From positions 62,001-126,000 of the forward strand of contig NZ_JAHCDK010000005.1 of the NCBI RefSeq assembly GCF_018413465.1: a stretch of DNA of 64,000 nt, given 5' to 3'. Origin of the DNA: Flavobacterium sp. CYK-55. Its GTDB lineage: Bacteria > Bacteroidota > Bacteroidia > Flavobacteriales > Flavobacteriaceae. The position numbers were made by a program, and so were the translations under genes. Shown here in pieces: positions 50,700-59,529 of the stretch; position 1 is the stretch's first letter, and each line of letters opens with the position of its first letter. The notes under the pieces are model-generated. The model was given only the letters and a program-made list of their open reading frames with translations, had not been told where the DNA came from and ran no database searches.

Positions 50700-50730
50700 A
50701 AAAAGTCGACAAATAACTTGTCGACTTTTT
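50700..50730. terminator. Bidirectional terminator between 50508 and the DUF4407 gene
   Basis: AAAAAGTCGACAA (50700-50712) pairs with TTGTCGACTTTTT (50718-50730), a perfect 13-bp stem with A and T runs on both sides, serving both converging units. Confidence 0.85.
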
Positions 50731-50733
50731 GAT

Positions 50734-51834
50734 TTATAAAGTTTTTTTCTGTTTCTCTACAAAACCGGAGGCTTGCAGCTCTAACAATTCGGTTGCCTTT
50801 TTGCGTTGCAAATCATAGAGTTTTTTGTCTTGCGCAATATCTGCGTAAACTTTGTCATGCATCTCAGCGTTTGTGCTCACGAGTAACTTCCGTTGGTGTT
50901 GATCTTGTGCCAAAGTACTTTTGAGTGCTGCTTCAATATCTTCAAGTTTGATGTCATATTCACCTTTGCCCGACATCAGTTTGGCTAAAATCGGTGCGGT
51001 TTCAATAGCCAAGAACAACAACATAATAAACAATGAAGGCAACAACGGAAGTTTGTTCAAAGCATTGATGCGTGCCATGAGTCCGTCAAAACCATCAATT
51101 ACAGGTTGGGTTTGCGTGACTTTTTGCTCTTGGTTAGCCTGAAGTGTTTTGATTTTTTGCTCGCGCTCAGCAATGCGTTTTAGGTTGTTTTGGCGTAAAG
51201 TGTCGAGTTCCGTTTTGGCCAAATTGTGTTTGGCAATTTTTTCTTTAAAAACTGGGCCTTTGCCTAATTTCATTGTTCCTTTGGTGCCTTCAGCTTCTGA
51301 AATATAAGTGTCATACAAGGTGTTGACTTCTTTTTCTTTTGCCGTAATTTCAGCTTGATATTGCTCGATTTCCTTTTTGTTTTTGTCAATATCGCTCTGA
51401 AAATAACCGGCAATTTCTTTTTTATTGTTGAGTGTCATCGCGTTTTTCTCGCGCAGTAAAACCGTATTGATTTCTTTTTCAAAGATTTTAATTTCAAGCG
51501 GTTTTGAAATAACCACCGCAATAATCATGGCCAACACAATTCGCGGAGAAGCTTGCTTGAATTCGGCCCAAAAGTGGTCGCGTTTGCGTAGGGTGGATAC
51601 AATAAATCGGTCGAGATTAAAAATAAGCAATCCCCAAACCAGGCCAAAAGCTACAGCCGAATAGGGATTGTCAAAAACAGTGTACAGCGCATAAGCAGCC
51701 GCCAAAAAAGCCATAACTGCAGTAAAGAAAACGGTGGCGCCAATTCCGGCAAATTTAGTTTGTTCGCCCGCAGAACAGCCTTTTAATAACTGACGGTCTG
51801 CCCCCGAACACAGTAGGAAGAATGATTGTAACAT
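50734..51834 (-). CDS. DUF4407 family membrane protein
   Basis: This 366-residue protein has a typical DUF4407 start (FLLCSGADRQLLKGCSAGEQTKFAGIGA), three N-terminal membrane helices (about 28-50, 55-73, 95-112), NLDRFIVSTLRK between helices 2 and 3, a long coiled coil (about 140-245) and a fourth membrane helix (about 265-285). The function of the family is unknown. It is monocistronic. Confidence 0.9.
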   Translation of the reverse strand: MLQSFFLLCSGADRQLLKGCSAGEQTKFAGIGATVFFTAVMAFLAAAYALYTVFDNPYSAVAFGLVWGLLIFNLDRFIVSTLRKRDHFWAEFKQASPRIVLAMIIAVVISKPLEIKIFEKEINTVLLREKNAMTLNNKKEIAGYFQSDIDKNKKEIEQYQAEITAKEKEVNTLYDTYISEAEGTKGTMKLGKGPVFKEKIAKHNLAKTELDTLRQNNLKRIAEREQKIKTLQANQEQKVTQTQPVIDGFDGLMARINALNKLPLLPSLFIMLLFLAIETAPILAKLMSGKGEYDIKLEDIEAALKSTLAQDQHQRKLLVSTNAEMHDKVYADIAQDKKLYDLQRKKATELLELQASGFVEKQKKTL

Positions 51835-51879
51835 GATGATTGATTTGTGGCCGAAGCCTGATTTTGATGATGATGGTTA

Positions 51880-51887
51880 CAAAGTTA
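51880..51887 (-). promoter_or_regulatory. -7 box of the DUF4407 gene
   Basis: On the minus strand this reads TAACTTTG (exact TAnnTTTG), 45 bp upstream of the start codon. Confidence 0.45.
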
Positions 51888-51970
51888 ACGCCAAAAATGG
51901 CATATTGATATAAATCAGGAATTTATTTTACAGCTCTGCGCCGAAAATTGTAATTTCGGCAGGCAGAATC

Positions 51971-53215
51971 ATGAAACAAAAGCGACCATTACTCATTATT
52001 GGGCTCGTCTGGCCCGAACCGCAATCATCGGCGGCCGGCTGGCGCATGCAACAACTTGTGGATTTTTTCTTGCGCGAAAACTACCAAATTACTTTTGCGA
52101 GTGCCGCAGCTCAAAGCCCGTATAGTTTAGATTTGGCCAAAATGGGTGTGCAAACCCAAGCTGTTTTGCTCAATGATGAAAGCTTTGATGATTTTGTGCA
52201 GCAACTCAATCCTGAAGTGGTTTTGTTTGATCGTTTTATGATTGAAGAACAATTTGGTTGGCGTGTGGCCGAACATTGCCCTAACGCATTGCGAATACTC
52301 GATACCGAAGACCTCCATTTTTTGCGTCTGGCCCGACAAAAAGCCGCAGAGCAAAACCGCGTGTTTGAGGTGGATGATTTATATTCAGATACTGCCAAAC
52401 GTGAGCTTGCGAGTATTTTGCGCTGTGATTTATCGCTGGTGATTTCAGAATTTGAATATGATTTGCTGATAGATCAATTCAACATCAGTGCTGATTTGCT
52501 GTGTTATGTGCCGTTTTTAACAGATGAAATTTCTGAGGCTGAAATGCACTCATGGCCGAGTTTTGATGCGCGTAAAAACTTTGTATTCATTGGCAATTTG
52601 ATGCATCCGCCCAACTGGGATGCGGTAGTGCAGCTCAAAAAAAATATCTGGCCCAAGCTCAGCAAACAATTGCCCGAAGCTTCACTGCTCATTTACGGAG
52701 CTTACACACCGCCCAAAGCAGAACAATTGCATCAGCCTTCTGAGCGATTTTATATCATGGGCAGAGCAGATTCGGCGCTGGAAGTAATTGCCGAGGCAAA
52801 AATTATGTTGGCACCGATTCAGTTTGGTGCGGGCGTAAAAGGTAAATTGCTTGAAGCCATGCAAGCCGGAACGCCCAGTGTCACCACAACCATCGGGGCC
52901 GAAGCCATGCACATCAACAACCGGTGGAATGGTTTCATTGCTGATGAAGATGATGCGTTTATCTCGGCGGCGGTGCGTTTGTATACCGATGAATCACTTT
53001 GGCAACAAGCGCAAAAAACAGGTATTGAAATGCTACAGGCGCGATACAACAAAAAGAAGTTCGAAGCGATTTTAAAAGACCGCATAGAGGCTTTGTTTTT
53101 GAACTTAAAAGCGCACAGACAAAAACACTTTTTAGGGCAGATCTTGCAACACCACACGCTGGGCAGTACGCGTTATATGGCCAAATGGATCGAGGCCAAA
53201 AATAAAAACACCTAA
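51971..53215 (+). CDS. GT4-like (group 1) glycosyltransferase
   Basis: This 414-residue GT-B protein has an N-terminal donor-free half beginning LLIIGLVWPEPQSSAAGWRM and a C-terminal Rossmann half with FVFIGNLMHPPNWDAV, LLIYGAYTPP, IMLAPIQFGAGVKGKLLEAM (nucleotide-sugar loop with the EAM/E7-type Glu) and GTPSVTTTIGAEAM. Likely a cytoplasmic or membrane-peripheral transferase of surface-polysaccharide type. No partner genes are adjacent. Confidence 0.88.
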   Translation: MKQKRPLLIIGLVWPEPQSSAAGWRMQQLVDFFLRENYQITFASAAAQSPYSLDLAKMGVQTQAVLLNDESFDDFVQQLNPEVVLFDRFMIEEQFGWRVAEHCPNALRILDTEDLHFLRLARQKAAEQNRVFEVDDLYSDTAKRELASILRCDLSLVISEFEYDLLIDQFNISADLLCYVPFLTDEISEAEMHSWPSFDARKNFVFIGNLMHPPNWDAVVQLKKNIWPKLSKQLPEASLLIYGAYTPPKAEQLHQPSERFYIMGRADSALEVIAEAKIMLAPIQFGAGVKGKLLEAMQAGTPSVTTTIGAEAMHINNRWNGFIADEDDAFISAAVRLYTDESLWQQAQKTGIEMLQARYNKKKFEAILKDRIEALFLNLKAHRQKHFLGQILQHHTLGSTRYMAKWIEAKNKNT

Positions 53216-53224
53216 TTTTAAAAA

Positions 53225-53300
53225 GCCGCTGATTTTGCGTTAAGGATGGAAGCGGCATCCTCGTGCGCAGCGCGAGATAAAGCGTACAGCCTGACCGACA
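53225..53300 (+). repeat. Partial copy of the dispersed GC-rich intergenic repeat
   Basis: GGATGGAAGCGGCATCCTCG, GTGCGCAGCGCGAGATAAAG and TACAGCCTGACCGACACCC share word order with 38281-38372 (minus strand) and 6755-6823. It lacks the CCCTAGCCC start. It fills most of the gap between convergent genes. Confidence 0.6.
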
Positions 53301-53351
53301 CCCTGGCAAATTTTACTTTTTAGGAAGGTTTTCGGTGGCGGGAACGCCCAT

Positions 53352-53379
53352 AAAAAAATCCGCCACAGTGGACGGATTT
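53352..53379 (-). terminator. Terminator of the M20 dipeptidase gene
   Basis: AAATCCG (53356-53362) pairs with CGGATTT (53373-53379). Read leftward, the hairpin ends in a run of T (A-run 53352-53358). It lies 5 bp past the stop codon at 53384. Confidence 0.65.
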
Positions 53380-53383
53380 GAAT

Positions 53384-54772
53384 TTATTTTGACATTTCGG
53401 TGAAATACTTGTAAAACAGCGGGATGGTCTCGATGCCTTTTAAGAAATTGAAGATGCCGTAATGCTCGTTGGGCGAGTGAATGGCGTCGCTATCAAGCCC
53501 GAAGCCCATGAGGATGGTTTTGGCTTTGAGTTCTTTTTCAAACAAGGCTACAATCGGGATGCTTCCGCCTGAGCGCACCGGAATGGCCGGAACACCATAG
53601 GTTTCTGTGTAGGCTTTGTTGGCTGCTTGGTAACCAATGCTGTCAATAGGCGTTACATAGCCTTGACCGCCGTGGTGTGGTTTTACTTGGACGCGAACCC
53701 CGGCCGGAGCAATGCTTTCAAAATGTTGGGTGAATAGTTGGGTGATTTCTTCCCAATCTTGATGCGGCACCAAACGCATCGATATTTTGGCGTAAGCTTT
53801 ACTGGCAATCACGGTTTTGGCGCCTTCGCCGGTGTAGCCGCCCCAGATTCCGTTGACATCTAAAGTCGGGCGAATCGAGTTGCGTTCGTTGGTCACATAG
53901 CCTGCTTCGCCGTAAACATCGTTGAGGTCGAGCGCTTTTTTGTATCGTTCAATATCAAAAGGTGCTTTGGCCATTTCGGCTCTTTCGGCAGCGGTGAGTT
54001 CTTCGACTTTATCGTAAAATCCGGGAATGGTAATGTGGTTGTTTTCATCGTGTAAGGAAGCAATCATTTTGGCCAAAATGTTGATCGGGTTGGCCACCGC
54101 GCCACCGTATAAACCCGAATGTAAATCGCGATTAGGGCCGGTTACTTCAACTTCAACATAGCTCAAGCCACGTAATCCGGTAGTGATAGACGGTTGTTGG
54201 TTGGAAATCATTCCGGTGTCAGAAATTAAAATGACATCGCATTTGAGTTTTTCTTGGTTGCGCTCAACAAACCAACCGAGGCTTTTACTGCCGACTTCTT
54301 CTTCGCCTTCAATCATAAATTTGACGTTGCAAGGAAGCTCGTGGTTGCGCACCATGTATTCTAACGCTTTGACATGCATGTACATTTGACCTTTGTCATC
54401 ACAAGCTCCGCGGGCAAAGATGGCACCTTCGGGGTGCAATTCGGTTTTTTTGATGACAGGTTCAAACGGAGGAGAATCCCAGAGGTCCATTGGGTCAGGT
54501 GGTTGCACATCATAGTGGCCGTAGACGAGCACCGTGGGTAGGTTAGGGTCAATGGTTTTTTCGGCATAAACAATCGGGTATCCGGGGGTGTCGCAAATCT
54601 CGACGTGTTCACAACCGGCTGCTTCGAGAGAAGCTTTGACCGCATCGGCCGTGTCAATTACATCTTGGGCATAAGCCGGATCGGCACTAACCGATGGTAT
54701 TTTGAGCAATTCAATGAGTTCATTGATGAAGCGTTCTTGGTGTTGTTGAACGTAACTTTTTATAGAGTCCAT
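53384..54772 (-). CDS. M20-family dipeptidase
   Basis: This 462-residue zinc peptidase has VYGHYDVQPPDP (His-x-Asp metal pair, about 84-95), RGACDDKGQ (bridging Asp) and EGEEEVGS (catalytic and metal Glu), in family order, with a dimerisation lid inserted. It probably hydrolyses dipeptides in the cytoplasm. ATG 54772 is the true start. A longer frame to 55018 is spurious, since its extra residues (MRVIGLEPTRLTAPDP...) are antisense to tRNA-Leu and cross a -7 box. Confidence 0.93.
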   Translation of the reverse strand: MDSIKSYVQQHQERFINELIELLKIPSVSADPAYAQDVIDTADAVKASLEAAGCEHVEICDTPGYPIVYAEKTIDPNLPTVLVYGHYDVQPPDPMDLWDSPPFEPVIKKTELHPEGAIFARGACDDKGQMYMHVKALEYMVRNHELPCNVKFMIEGEEEVGSKSLGWFVERNQEKLKCDVILISDTGMISNQQPSITTGLRGLSYVEVEVTGPNRDLHSGLYGGAVANPINILAKMIASLHDENNHITIPGFYDKVEELTAAERAEMAKAPFDIERYKKALDLNDVYGEAGYVTNERNSIRPTLDVNGIWGGYTGEGAKTVIASKAYAKISMRLVPHQDWEEITQLFTQHFESIAPAGVRVQVKPHHGGQGYVTPIDSIGYQAANKAYTETYGVPAIPVRSGGSIPIVALFEKELKAKTILMGFGLDSDAIHSPNEHYGIFNFLKGIETIPLFYKYFTEMSK

Positions 54773-54794
54773 GTAAACGAGAATGTGTTTAGGC

Positions 54795-54802
54795 CAAATA
54801 TA
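54795..54802 (-). promoter_or_regulatory. -7 box of the M20 dipeptidase gene
   Basis: On the minus strand this reads TATATTTG (exact TAnnTTTG), 22 bp upstream of ATG 54772. Confidence 0.5.
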
Positions 54803-54892
54803 CAAATATTCAAAAATGAGGCGGTTAAATTTTATAAACAAACCCAGTGTTTTTGCGTCAAAAACAATTCTGAATTGAATCGTGAAATAGTT

Positions 54893-54921
54893 TTGTTTTT
54901 TAAAATATATATCTATATTTG
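54893..54921 (+). promoter_or_regulatory. Promoter of tRNA-Leu (TTG-N18-TATATTTG)
   Basis: TTG at 54893-54895 and TATATTTG at 54914-54921, the same layout as the tRNA-Asp promoter. The tRNA starts 15 bp downstream. Confidence 0.75.
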
Positions 54922-54935
54922 CAGCCACAATTGCC

Positions 54936-55017
54936 GCGGGTGTGGCGAAATTGGTAGACGTGCCAGACTTAGGATCTGGTGCCGTAAGGCGTGTAGGTTC
55001 GAGTCCTATCACCCGCA
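54936..55017 (+). tRNA. tRNA-Leu (TAG)
   Basis: The acceptor stem GCGGGTG/CACCCGC has discriminator A at 55017. The anticodon stem CCAGA/TCTGG has loop CTTAGGA, anticodon TAG at 54970-54972. The long variable arm (TGCCGTAAGGCGTG region) marks a class II tRNA. CCA is not encoded. Confidence 0.97.
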
Positions 55018-55018
55018 C

Positions 55019-55047
55019 AAAGCCTCTCAGTTTTGAGGGGCTTTTTT
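55019..55047. terminator. Terminator of tRNA-Leu, shared with the convergent SnoaL-like gene
   Basis: AAAGCCTCTCA (55019-55029) pairs with TGAGGGGCTTT (55034-55044), one G-T pair, followed by T. The T-run touches the stop codon of the gene at 55046. Confidence 0.8.
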
Positions 55048-55405
55048 ATGAGCCGTGGTAAACGCGCGAAAAAACGATTTTTCCGTTTTTGATTTCTAAA
55101 ACTTCTGCCACCAGCATGTTTGGGTCGCCGTCGGCCATACGGGTATATTCCATAAAAACGCGCTCATCGTTGGCTGTGAGTGAAGTGACTTGATATTGCA
55201 ACGACGGAATTCGGTCAAAAGCATCTTGCCACCATGCACGTAAGGCCGATTTCCCTTGAATGAGTCCTTGGGTTTCAGGCTGACGAATTTTGAGTTTCGG
55301 GCTGAAGTGTTGCGCGTGGTCATCATACAGATGCAACAACTTTTCTAAGTCATGCGTGTTAAAAGCTTCAAACCATTGTGTGGCTATGACTTCGTTGGGA
55401 TGCAT
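55046..55405 (-). CDS. SnoaL-like/NTF2-like protein
   Basis: This 119-residue small alpha+beta-barrel protein begins VIATQWFEAFNTHDLEKLLHLYDDHAQHFSP, typical of the SnoaL-like group, and ends MLVAEVLEIKNGKIVFSRVYH. It may be a small hydrolase, isomerase or ligand-binding protein; no specific function can be assigned. The start codon directly abuts the stop of the pseudouridine synthase gene. Confidence 0.85.
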   Translation of the reverse strand: MHPNEVIATQWFEAFNTHDLEKLLHLYDDHAQHFSPKLKIRQPETQGLIQGKSALRAWWQDAFDRIPSLQYQVTSLTANDERVFMEYTRMADGDPNMLVAEVLEIKNGKIVFSRVYHGS

Positions 55406-56266
55406 TTATGAATTTTTGAGGTTGATGATTTCCTGTTGTGTCAGAAAACGCCAGTTGCCACGCGGAAGATTTTTCTTGGTAAGTCCGGCAAATGCAACGC
55501 GATCTACTTTGAGTACATTGTATTTAAAATGTTCAAAAATACTGCGCACCACTTTTACGTTGGCTGTTCTGAGTTTCAGTCCGATTTCGGTTTTGGGTTC
55601 GTTATCAATGTAACTGATTTCTTCTACATACAAACGATGATTGTCGAGTGTGACACCTGAAGCAATTTTTTCTAAATCTTCAAATTTTAAGTTTTTATCG
55701 AGGCTTACCTGATAAATTTTAATTGATTTTTGATTAGCTTGATTGAACTTGACAATCATATCGTTGTCATTGGTGAGCAACAACAAACCGGTAGTGTTTT
55801 TGTCCATTCGGCCAATGGGTGCTAAAGCCGCATTGGTGGCTGAACGAACCAAATCAAGTACGTTTCGGTTTTCTCCACTCTCGTCAACTGAAGTCGTAAA
55901 GTTTTTTGGCTTATTGAGCAAAATGTATTCTTTTTTACCCGGAGTGAGTTGGGTTCCGTCAAAAATAACCACATCGCCGGGTTTGACTTGATGTCCCATT
56001 TCAGTAATGACTTCGTTGTTGACTTTTACGTTGCCCGACTGAATGTAAATATCGGCTTCACGACGCGAACAAACACCAGAATTGGCAATGTATTTATTCA
56101 AACGAATCAAATCTGAATCTTTGCTTTTGGCTGTCGGGGTTGCTGCTTTTGGGGCAGTTGTATTTTTTTTCTGAGAACGCTTTTCCATAGGTGGTTTGGG
56201 CGAACTATAAGCAGATTTAGTTGGTCGTTTGCTAGGTCGTTTGTCTGAGCGATTGTTTTGGTTCAT
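55406..56266 (-). CDS. RluB/RsuA-family rRNA pseudouridine synthase
   Basis: This 286-residue protein has a basic, low-complexity N-terminus (1 to about 50), an S4 domain (LIRLNKYIANSGVCSRREAD, about 53-72) and a catalytic domain with YILLNKPKNFTTSV and the active-site GRMDKNTTGLLLLTND (catalytic Asp at about 155). It modifies ribosomal RNA; the exact uridine (large or small subunit) cannot be told from the sequence alone. Confidence 0.9.
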   Translation of the reverse strand: MNQNNRSDKRPSKRPTKSAYSSPKPPMEKRSQKKNTTAPKAATPTAKSKDSDLIRLNKYIANSGVCSRREADIYIQSGNVKVNNEVITEMGHQVKPGDVVIFDGTQLTPGKKEYILLNKPKNFTTSVDESGENRNVLDLVRSATNAALAPIGRMDKNTTGLLLLTNDNDMIVKFNQANQKSIKIYQVSLDKNLKFEDLEKIASGVTLDNHRLYVEEISYIDNEPKTEIGLKLRTANVKVVRSIFEHFKYNVLKVDRVAFAGLTKKNLPRGNWRFLTQQEIINLKNS

Positions 56267-56280
56267 GACGAAATTTTCGG

Positions 56281-56288
56281 CAAAGATA
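56281..56288 (-). promoter_or_regulatory. -7 box of the pseudouridine synthase gene
   Basis: On the minus strand this reads TATCTTTG (exact TAnnTTTG), 14 bp upstream of the start codon. Confidence 0.5.
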
Positions 56289-56313
56289 GCTTTTATTTCG
56301 GGCCGCGCTGATA

Positions 56314-57240
56314 TTAAATGGTTTGCAGCAGTCTTTTTCCGTGAATCAGAACCATCGGATCAATGAGCACAATGCAGCAAACGCCAGCCACAATTAAAAA
56401 CTTGAGCAGGTTGTGCAGTAGCAAATAATCTTCACGCTGCTGGCTTTTCCAGAGTTTTAAACAGAAGAAAATCATCACCATAAAACCGGCATAGAAATAC
56501 AAATCCATATACCCAACATCAAAAATATTGACCAAGAAATACACTGGAACAATAGTCAGTATCAACAATAAAGTAATGGCTGTTTTAGATGTTTTTTCAC
56601 CAAAAAGTACTGGTATGGTTCGGTAGCCGTTGGCCAAATCTCCTTTGATATTTTCTAAGTCTTTGATCATTTCGCGCACGAGCAAAAGCAAAAACAAAAA
56701 CACAGCATGACTAAAAATAACCGCAAAATCATTTCGGTGGTTTTCAAGTTCGTAGAGCGGAAGTCGGTAATAATAAAAAAGTAAGATGCCAAAAAATGGA
56801 TAAATCGCCAAAAATGATGCGATCAAGTTTGAGAACATCGCGTATTTTTTTCGTTTGTGCGAATAAAGCCAAATCATAAAAATGTAACTCGCAAAGAACA
56901 AACTCGCGCGCCACGAAACCAAGAAAGCCAATAAAACCGACAGAAAATTTAAAGAAAAATAAACCTGCAATTTGGTTTTTTGACTCACCAATCGATCAAG
57001 CATTGATTTGTTGGGGCGATTGATCAAATCTTTCTGACTGTCGTAAAAACTATTGATGATGTAGCCCGAAGCAATGGCCATTGATGAAGCCAAAACCACT
57101 ACAAATAATCTGTAATCGAGTAAAATAGACAGCGCGCTTTTGCCCGGCGCCAAAATAAAAATGGCCGATAAGTATTGCGCGATAACAATAATAGGAATGT
57201 TGTAGCCGCGCACCACCGAAAACAAACTGACAATTTTCAT
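56314..57240 (-). CDS. UbiA-family prenyltransferase
   Basis: This 308-residue protein has about eight membrane helices and both Asp-rich motifs: NSFYDSQKDLINRPNK (first, about 58-73) and DLENIKGDLANGYRTIPV (second, about 188-205). Start ATG 57240 (MKIVSLFSVVRGYN) fits the family; an upstream ATG at 57270 is less likely. Similar flavobacterial genes are often annotated as geranylgeranylglycerol-phosphate geranylgeranyltransferase. Its position behind mevalonate kinase and mvaD fits use of isoprenoid diphosphates; the acceptor is not known. Confidence 0.87.
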   Translation of the reverse strand: MKIVSLFSVVRGYNIPIIVIAQYLSAIFILAPGKSALSILLDYRLFVVVLASSMAIASGYIINSFYDSQKDLINRPNKSMLDRLVSQKTKLQVYFSLNFLSVLLAFLVSWRASLFFASYIFMIWLYSHKRKKYAMFSNLIASFLAIYPFFGILLFYYYRLPLYELENHRNDFAVIFSHAVFLFLLLLVREMIKDLENIKGDLANGYRTIPVLFGEKTSKTAITLLLILTIVPVYFLVNIFDVGYMDLYFYAGFMVMIFFCLKLWKSQQREDYLLLHNLLKFLIVAGVCCIVLIDPMVLIHGKRLLQTI

Positions 57241-57294
57241 CAGAAACAATCGTTTTCTTCGGCTGAGCATAAGGGGAATTTTCCGGAGTTGATT

Positions 57295-58233
57295 TTAGAA
57301 TTGGTAAACGACCTCTAATTTGTAATCTTTGAGCGAAGCTTTGGCTTTTTCTAAATCTTCGGTAAAACCAAGAATATAGCCGCCGCCGCCAGAACCGCAA
57401 AGTTTTAAATAATAATCGTTGGTGTCAATACCTTTTTGCCAAATGCCGTGAAATTCTTCGGGAATCATTGGTTTGAAATGGTTGAGTACCACTTTTGAAA
57501 GTTTTTTGGTGTTGGAGAAAAGTGATTTCATGTCGCCACCCAAAAAGTTCTCAACGCAAGCATCGGTATATTTGACAAACTGATTTTTGAGCATGCTTCT
57601 AAATCCTTGATCTTTGAGGTTCTCCATGAAAATGTTGACCATTGGAGCGGTTTCGCCTACAATGCCTGAATCGAGCAAAAACACGGCGCCTTTTCCGGTA
57701 AGACTTTGAGTTGGAATTCCGGTAGCTTCAATGTTGTCTTTAGAATTGATCAAAATCGGAATGCTCAAATAACTGTTGAGCGGGTCAAGGCCGGAGCTTT
57801 TTCCGTGGAAAAACGATTCCATTTGACCAAATATATTTTTGAGTTGTAAGAGTTTCTCACGGGTAAGATTCTCTAAAACAGTGATTTTATTTTTAGCGTA
57901 TTTGTCGTAAATCGCAGCTACTAAAGCACCACTACTGCCCACGCCATAACCCTGCGGAATACTTGAATCGAAATACATGCCTTGTGCAATATCAGCTTTC
58001 AAGGCCTCAATTTCAAACTGAACCAATTCAGGTTGCTCTGATTGCAAAGTTTCTAAATGTGAGGCAAATCGTTGAAGATTTTGATTGGAACGAACCGCAT
58101 CAGCCGAAGTGTTTCCGTCTAATTTAAGCGCTCCGTTGTAGAAGTTATAAGGAATTGATAAACCTTTTGAATCTTTGATGATTCCGTATTCTCCGAAGAG
58201 AAGAATTTTTGAGTAAAAAAGTGGTCCTTTCAT
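57295..58233 (-). CDS. GHMP kinase, probable mevalonate kinase
   Basis: This 312-residue protein starts FYSKILLFGEYGIIKDSKG, as mevalonate kinases do. It has the GHMP ATP loop PQGYGVGSSGALVAAI (about 91-106) and the C-terminal GHMP motif LKLCGSGGGGYILGF. It phosphorylates mevalonate in isoprenoid synthesis, and its neighbour mvaD performs a later step of the same pathway, which supports the call. Confidence 0.82.
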   Translation of the reverse strand: MKGPLFYSKILLFGEYGIIKDSKGLSIPYNFYNGALKLDGNTSADAVRSNQNLQRFASHLETLQSEQPELVQFEIEALKADIAQGMYFDSSIPQGYGVGSSGALVAAIYDKYAKNKITVLENLTREKLLQLKNIFGQMESFFHGKSSGLDPLNSYLSIPILINSKDNIEATGIPTQSLTGKGAVFLLDSGIVGETAPMVNIFMENLKDQGFRSMLKNQFVKYTDACVENFLGGDMKSLFSNTKKLSKVVLNHFKPMIPEEFHGIWQKGIDTNDYYLKLCGSGGGGYILGFTEDLEKAKASLKDYKLEVVYQF

Positions 58234-58321
58234 TCTTTTTAGACAATTAGCAACTCAATGGATATTATTCTTTATGGAGCAATAACGCTATAGGTAATAT
58301 TATGTTGTGGTCATGACTGAA

Positions 58322-59437
58322 CTAGCCAATACGTTGACTTCCATCGCCAACAACGTCACAAATATACTGACCATTTTGACAATAGCCAACTAATTCGTTC
58401 TGAATAAATTGTAAAACTTCTTCGCGAACGTTTTCGGGATATAAAATATGTACGTTGGCGCCTGCATCTAGAGTAAAACCTACCGGAATTTTGGTTTGAT
58501 TTCTAAAGTTCCAAATACGATTGATCACTTCTAAAGTATTGGGATGCATCAAGATAAAATACGGAACCGAGGTCATCATCATGGCGTGCAAAGTAAGCGC
58601 TTCGCTTTCTATAATCGTGATGAATTTTTCTAAATCGCCGTTCTGTAAAACGGTTTTTAAAGCCGAGAGATTTTCATGGGCTTGTTCAAATCTTTTATGA
58701 GCAAACGCATGTCCGTGCATTAAATCATGTCCGGCGGTACTCGATACTTTTTTCTCGCCGCGATCCACGAGCAAAATGGTGTCTTGATAATTTTTAAAGT
58801 TCGGATGAATCGCCTCTGAAAATGCCACGCCGAATAAATCAGAACTGTCGTGAATTTCGGTGTGTTTTCCCCAAACCACGGCTTGACCTTTGATGCTTCG
58901 GCATGCGCTTCCGGAGCCCAATCGCGCCAAAAACGATGCTTTTTTATAAAAATAATCATCGGTCGTTTCTGGGTTGAGTGCGCGTTCTAAGCTCATGATA
59001 TTCATCGATAAGGCAGCCATTCCTGAGGCCGAAGAAGCAATGCCCGAGCTGTGCGGAAAGGTATTTTGAGTGTCAATGCTCAGATGAAAATCTTTGAGAT
59101 AGGGGCAATAGATTTCAATGCGCTCTAAAAACTTTTGAATTTTGGGTTTGAAATCTTCTTTGGGTTGCCCTTCAAAAAGCAAATCAAAAGCGAAATTTTC
59201 GTCTGGAATTTTTCTTTCAAAAGCCACAGAAGTAATCGTTTTGCAATTACTCAAAGTAAAACTCAACGACGGATTGGCCGGAATCTGGCTCATGGGCAAA
59301 CCATCAGTATCCAAATGATTTTCTAATTTCCCCCAGTATTTGACCAGTGCAATATTACTCGGTGCGCTCCAACAAAACTCAGCTGATTTTATATCAGAAT
59401 CAAATCTTGGAGCCATAAAATCCTTTTGTGTGTGCAT
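58322..59437 (-). CDS. mvaD: Diphosphomevalonate decarboxylase
   Basis: This 371-residue GHMP-family enzyme has the hallmark SAPSNIALVKYWGK near residue 24-37, IPANPSLSFTL, and the ATP loop FPHSSGIASSASGMAALSM (about 130-148). It converts mevalonate diphosphate to isopentenyl diphosphate. It is encoded on the same strand as mevalonate kinase and UbiA, with an 88-bp gap. Its -7 box is at 59452-59459. Confidence 0.94.
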   Translation of the reverse strand: MHTQKDFMAPRFDSDIKSAEFCWSAPSNIALVKYWGKLENHLDTDGLPMSQIPANPSLSFTLSNCKTITSVAFERKIPDENFAFDLLFEGQPKEDFKPKIQKFLERIEIYCPYLKDFHLSIDTQNTFPHSSGIASSASGMAALSMNIMSLERALNPETTDDYFYKKASFLARLGSGSACRSIKGQAVVWGKHTEIHDSSDLFGVAFSEAIHPNFKNYQDTILLVDRGEKKVSSTAGHDLMHGHAFAHKRFEQAHENLSALKTVLQNGDLEKFITIIESEALTLHAMMMTSVPYFILMHPNTLEVINRIWNFRNQTKIPVGFTLDAGANVHILYPENVREEVLQFIQNELVGYCQNGQYICDVVGDGSQRIG

Positions 59438-59451
59438 CGATTATTTTTTGC

Positions 59452-59459
59452 CAAAGATA
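59452..59459 (-). promoter_or_regulatory. -7 box of mvaD
   Basis: On the minus strand this reads TATCTTTG (exact TAnnTTTG), 14 bp upstream of the mvaD start. Confidence 0.5.
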
Positions 59460-59509
59460 CTTTTTTTCACAACGGTAAAAAACCAACAAACAAGTTGTAT
59501 TGAAATCTG

Positions 59510-59517
59510 TACTTTTG
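59510..59517 (+). promoter_or_regulatory. -7 box of tspO
   Basis: TACTTTTG matches exactly, 12 bp before ATG 59530. It lies downstream of an in-frame ATG at 59500, which is therefore not the start. Confidence 0.5.
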
Positions 59518-59529
59518 AAAAAAAATCAT

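Noticed and set aside
54605..55036. Plus-strand 143-codon frame across the M20 start and tRNA-Leu
   Set aside because: It crosses the tRNA gene and its promoter and has no recognisable domain.
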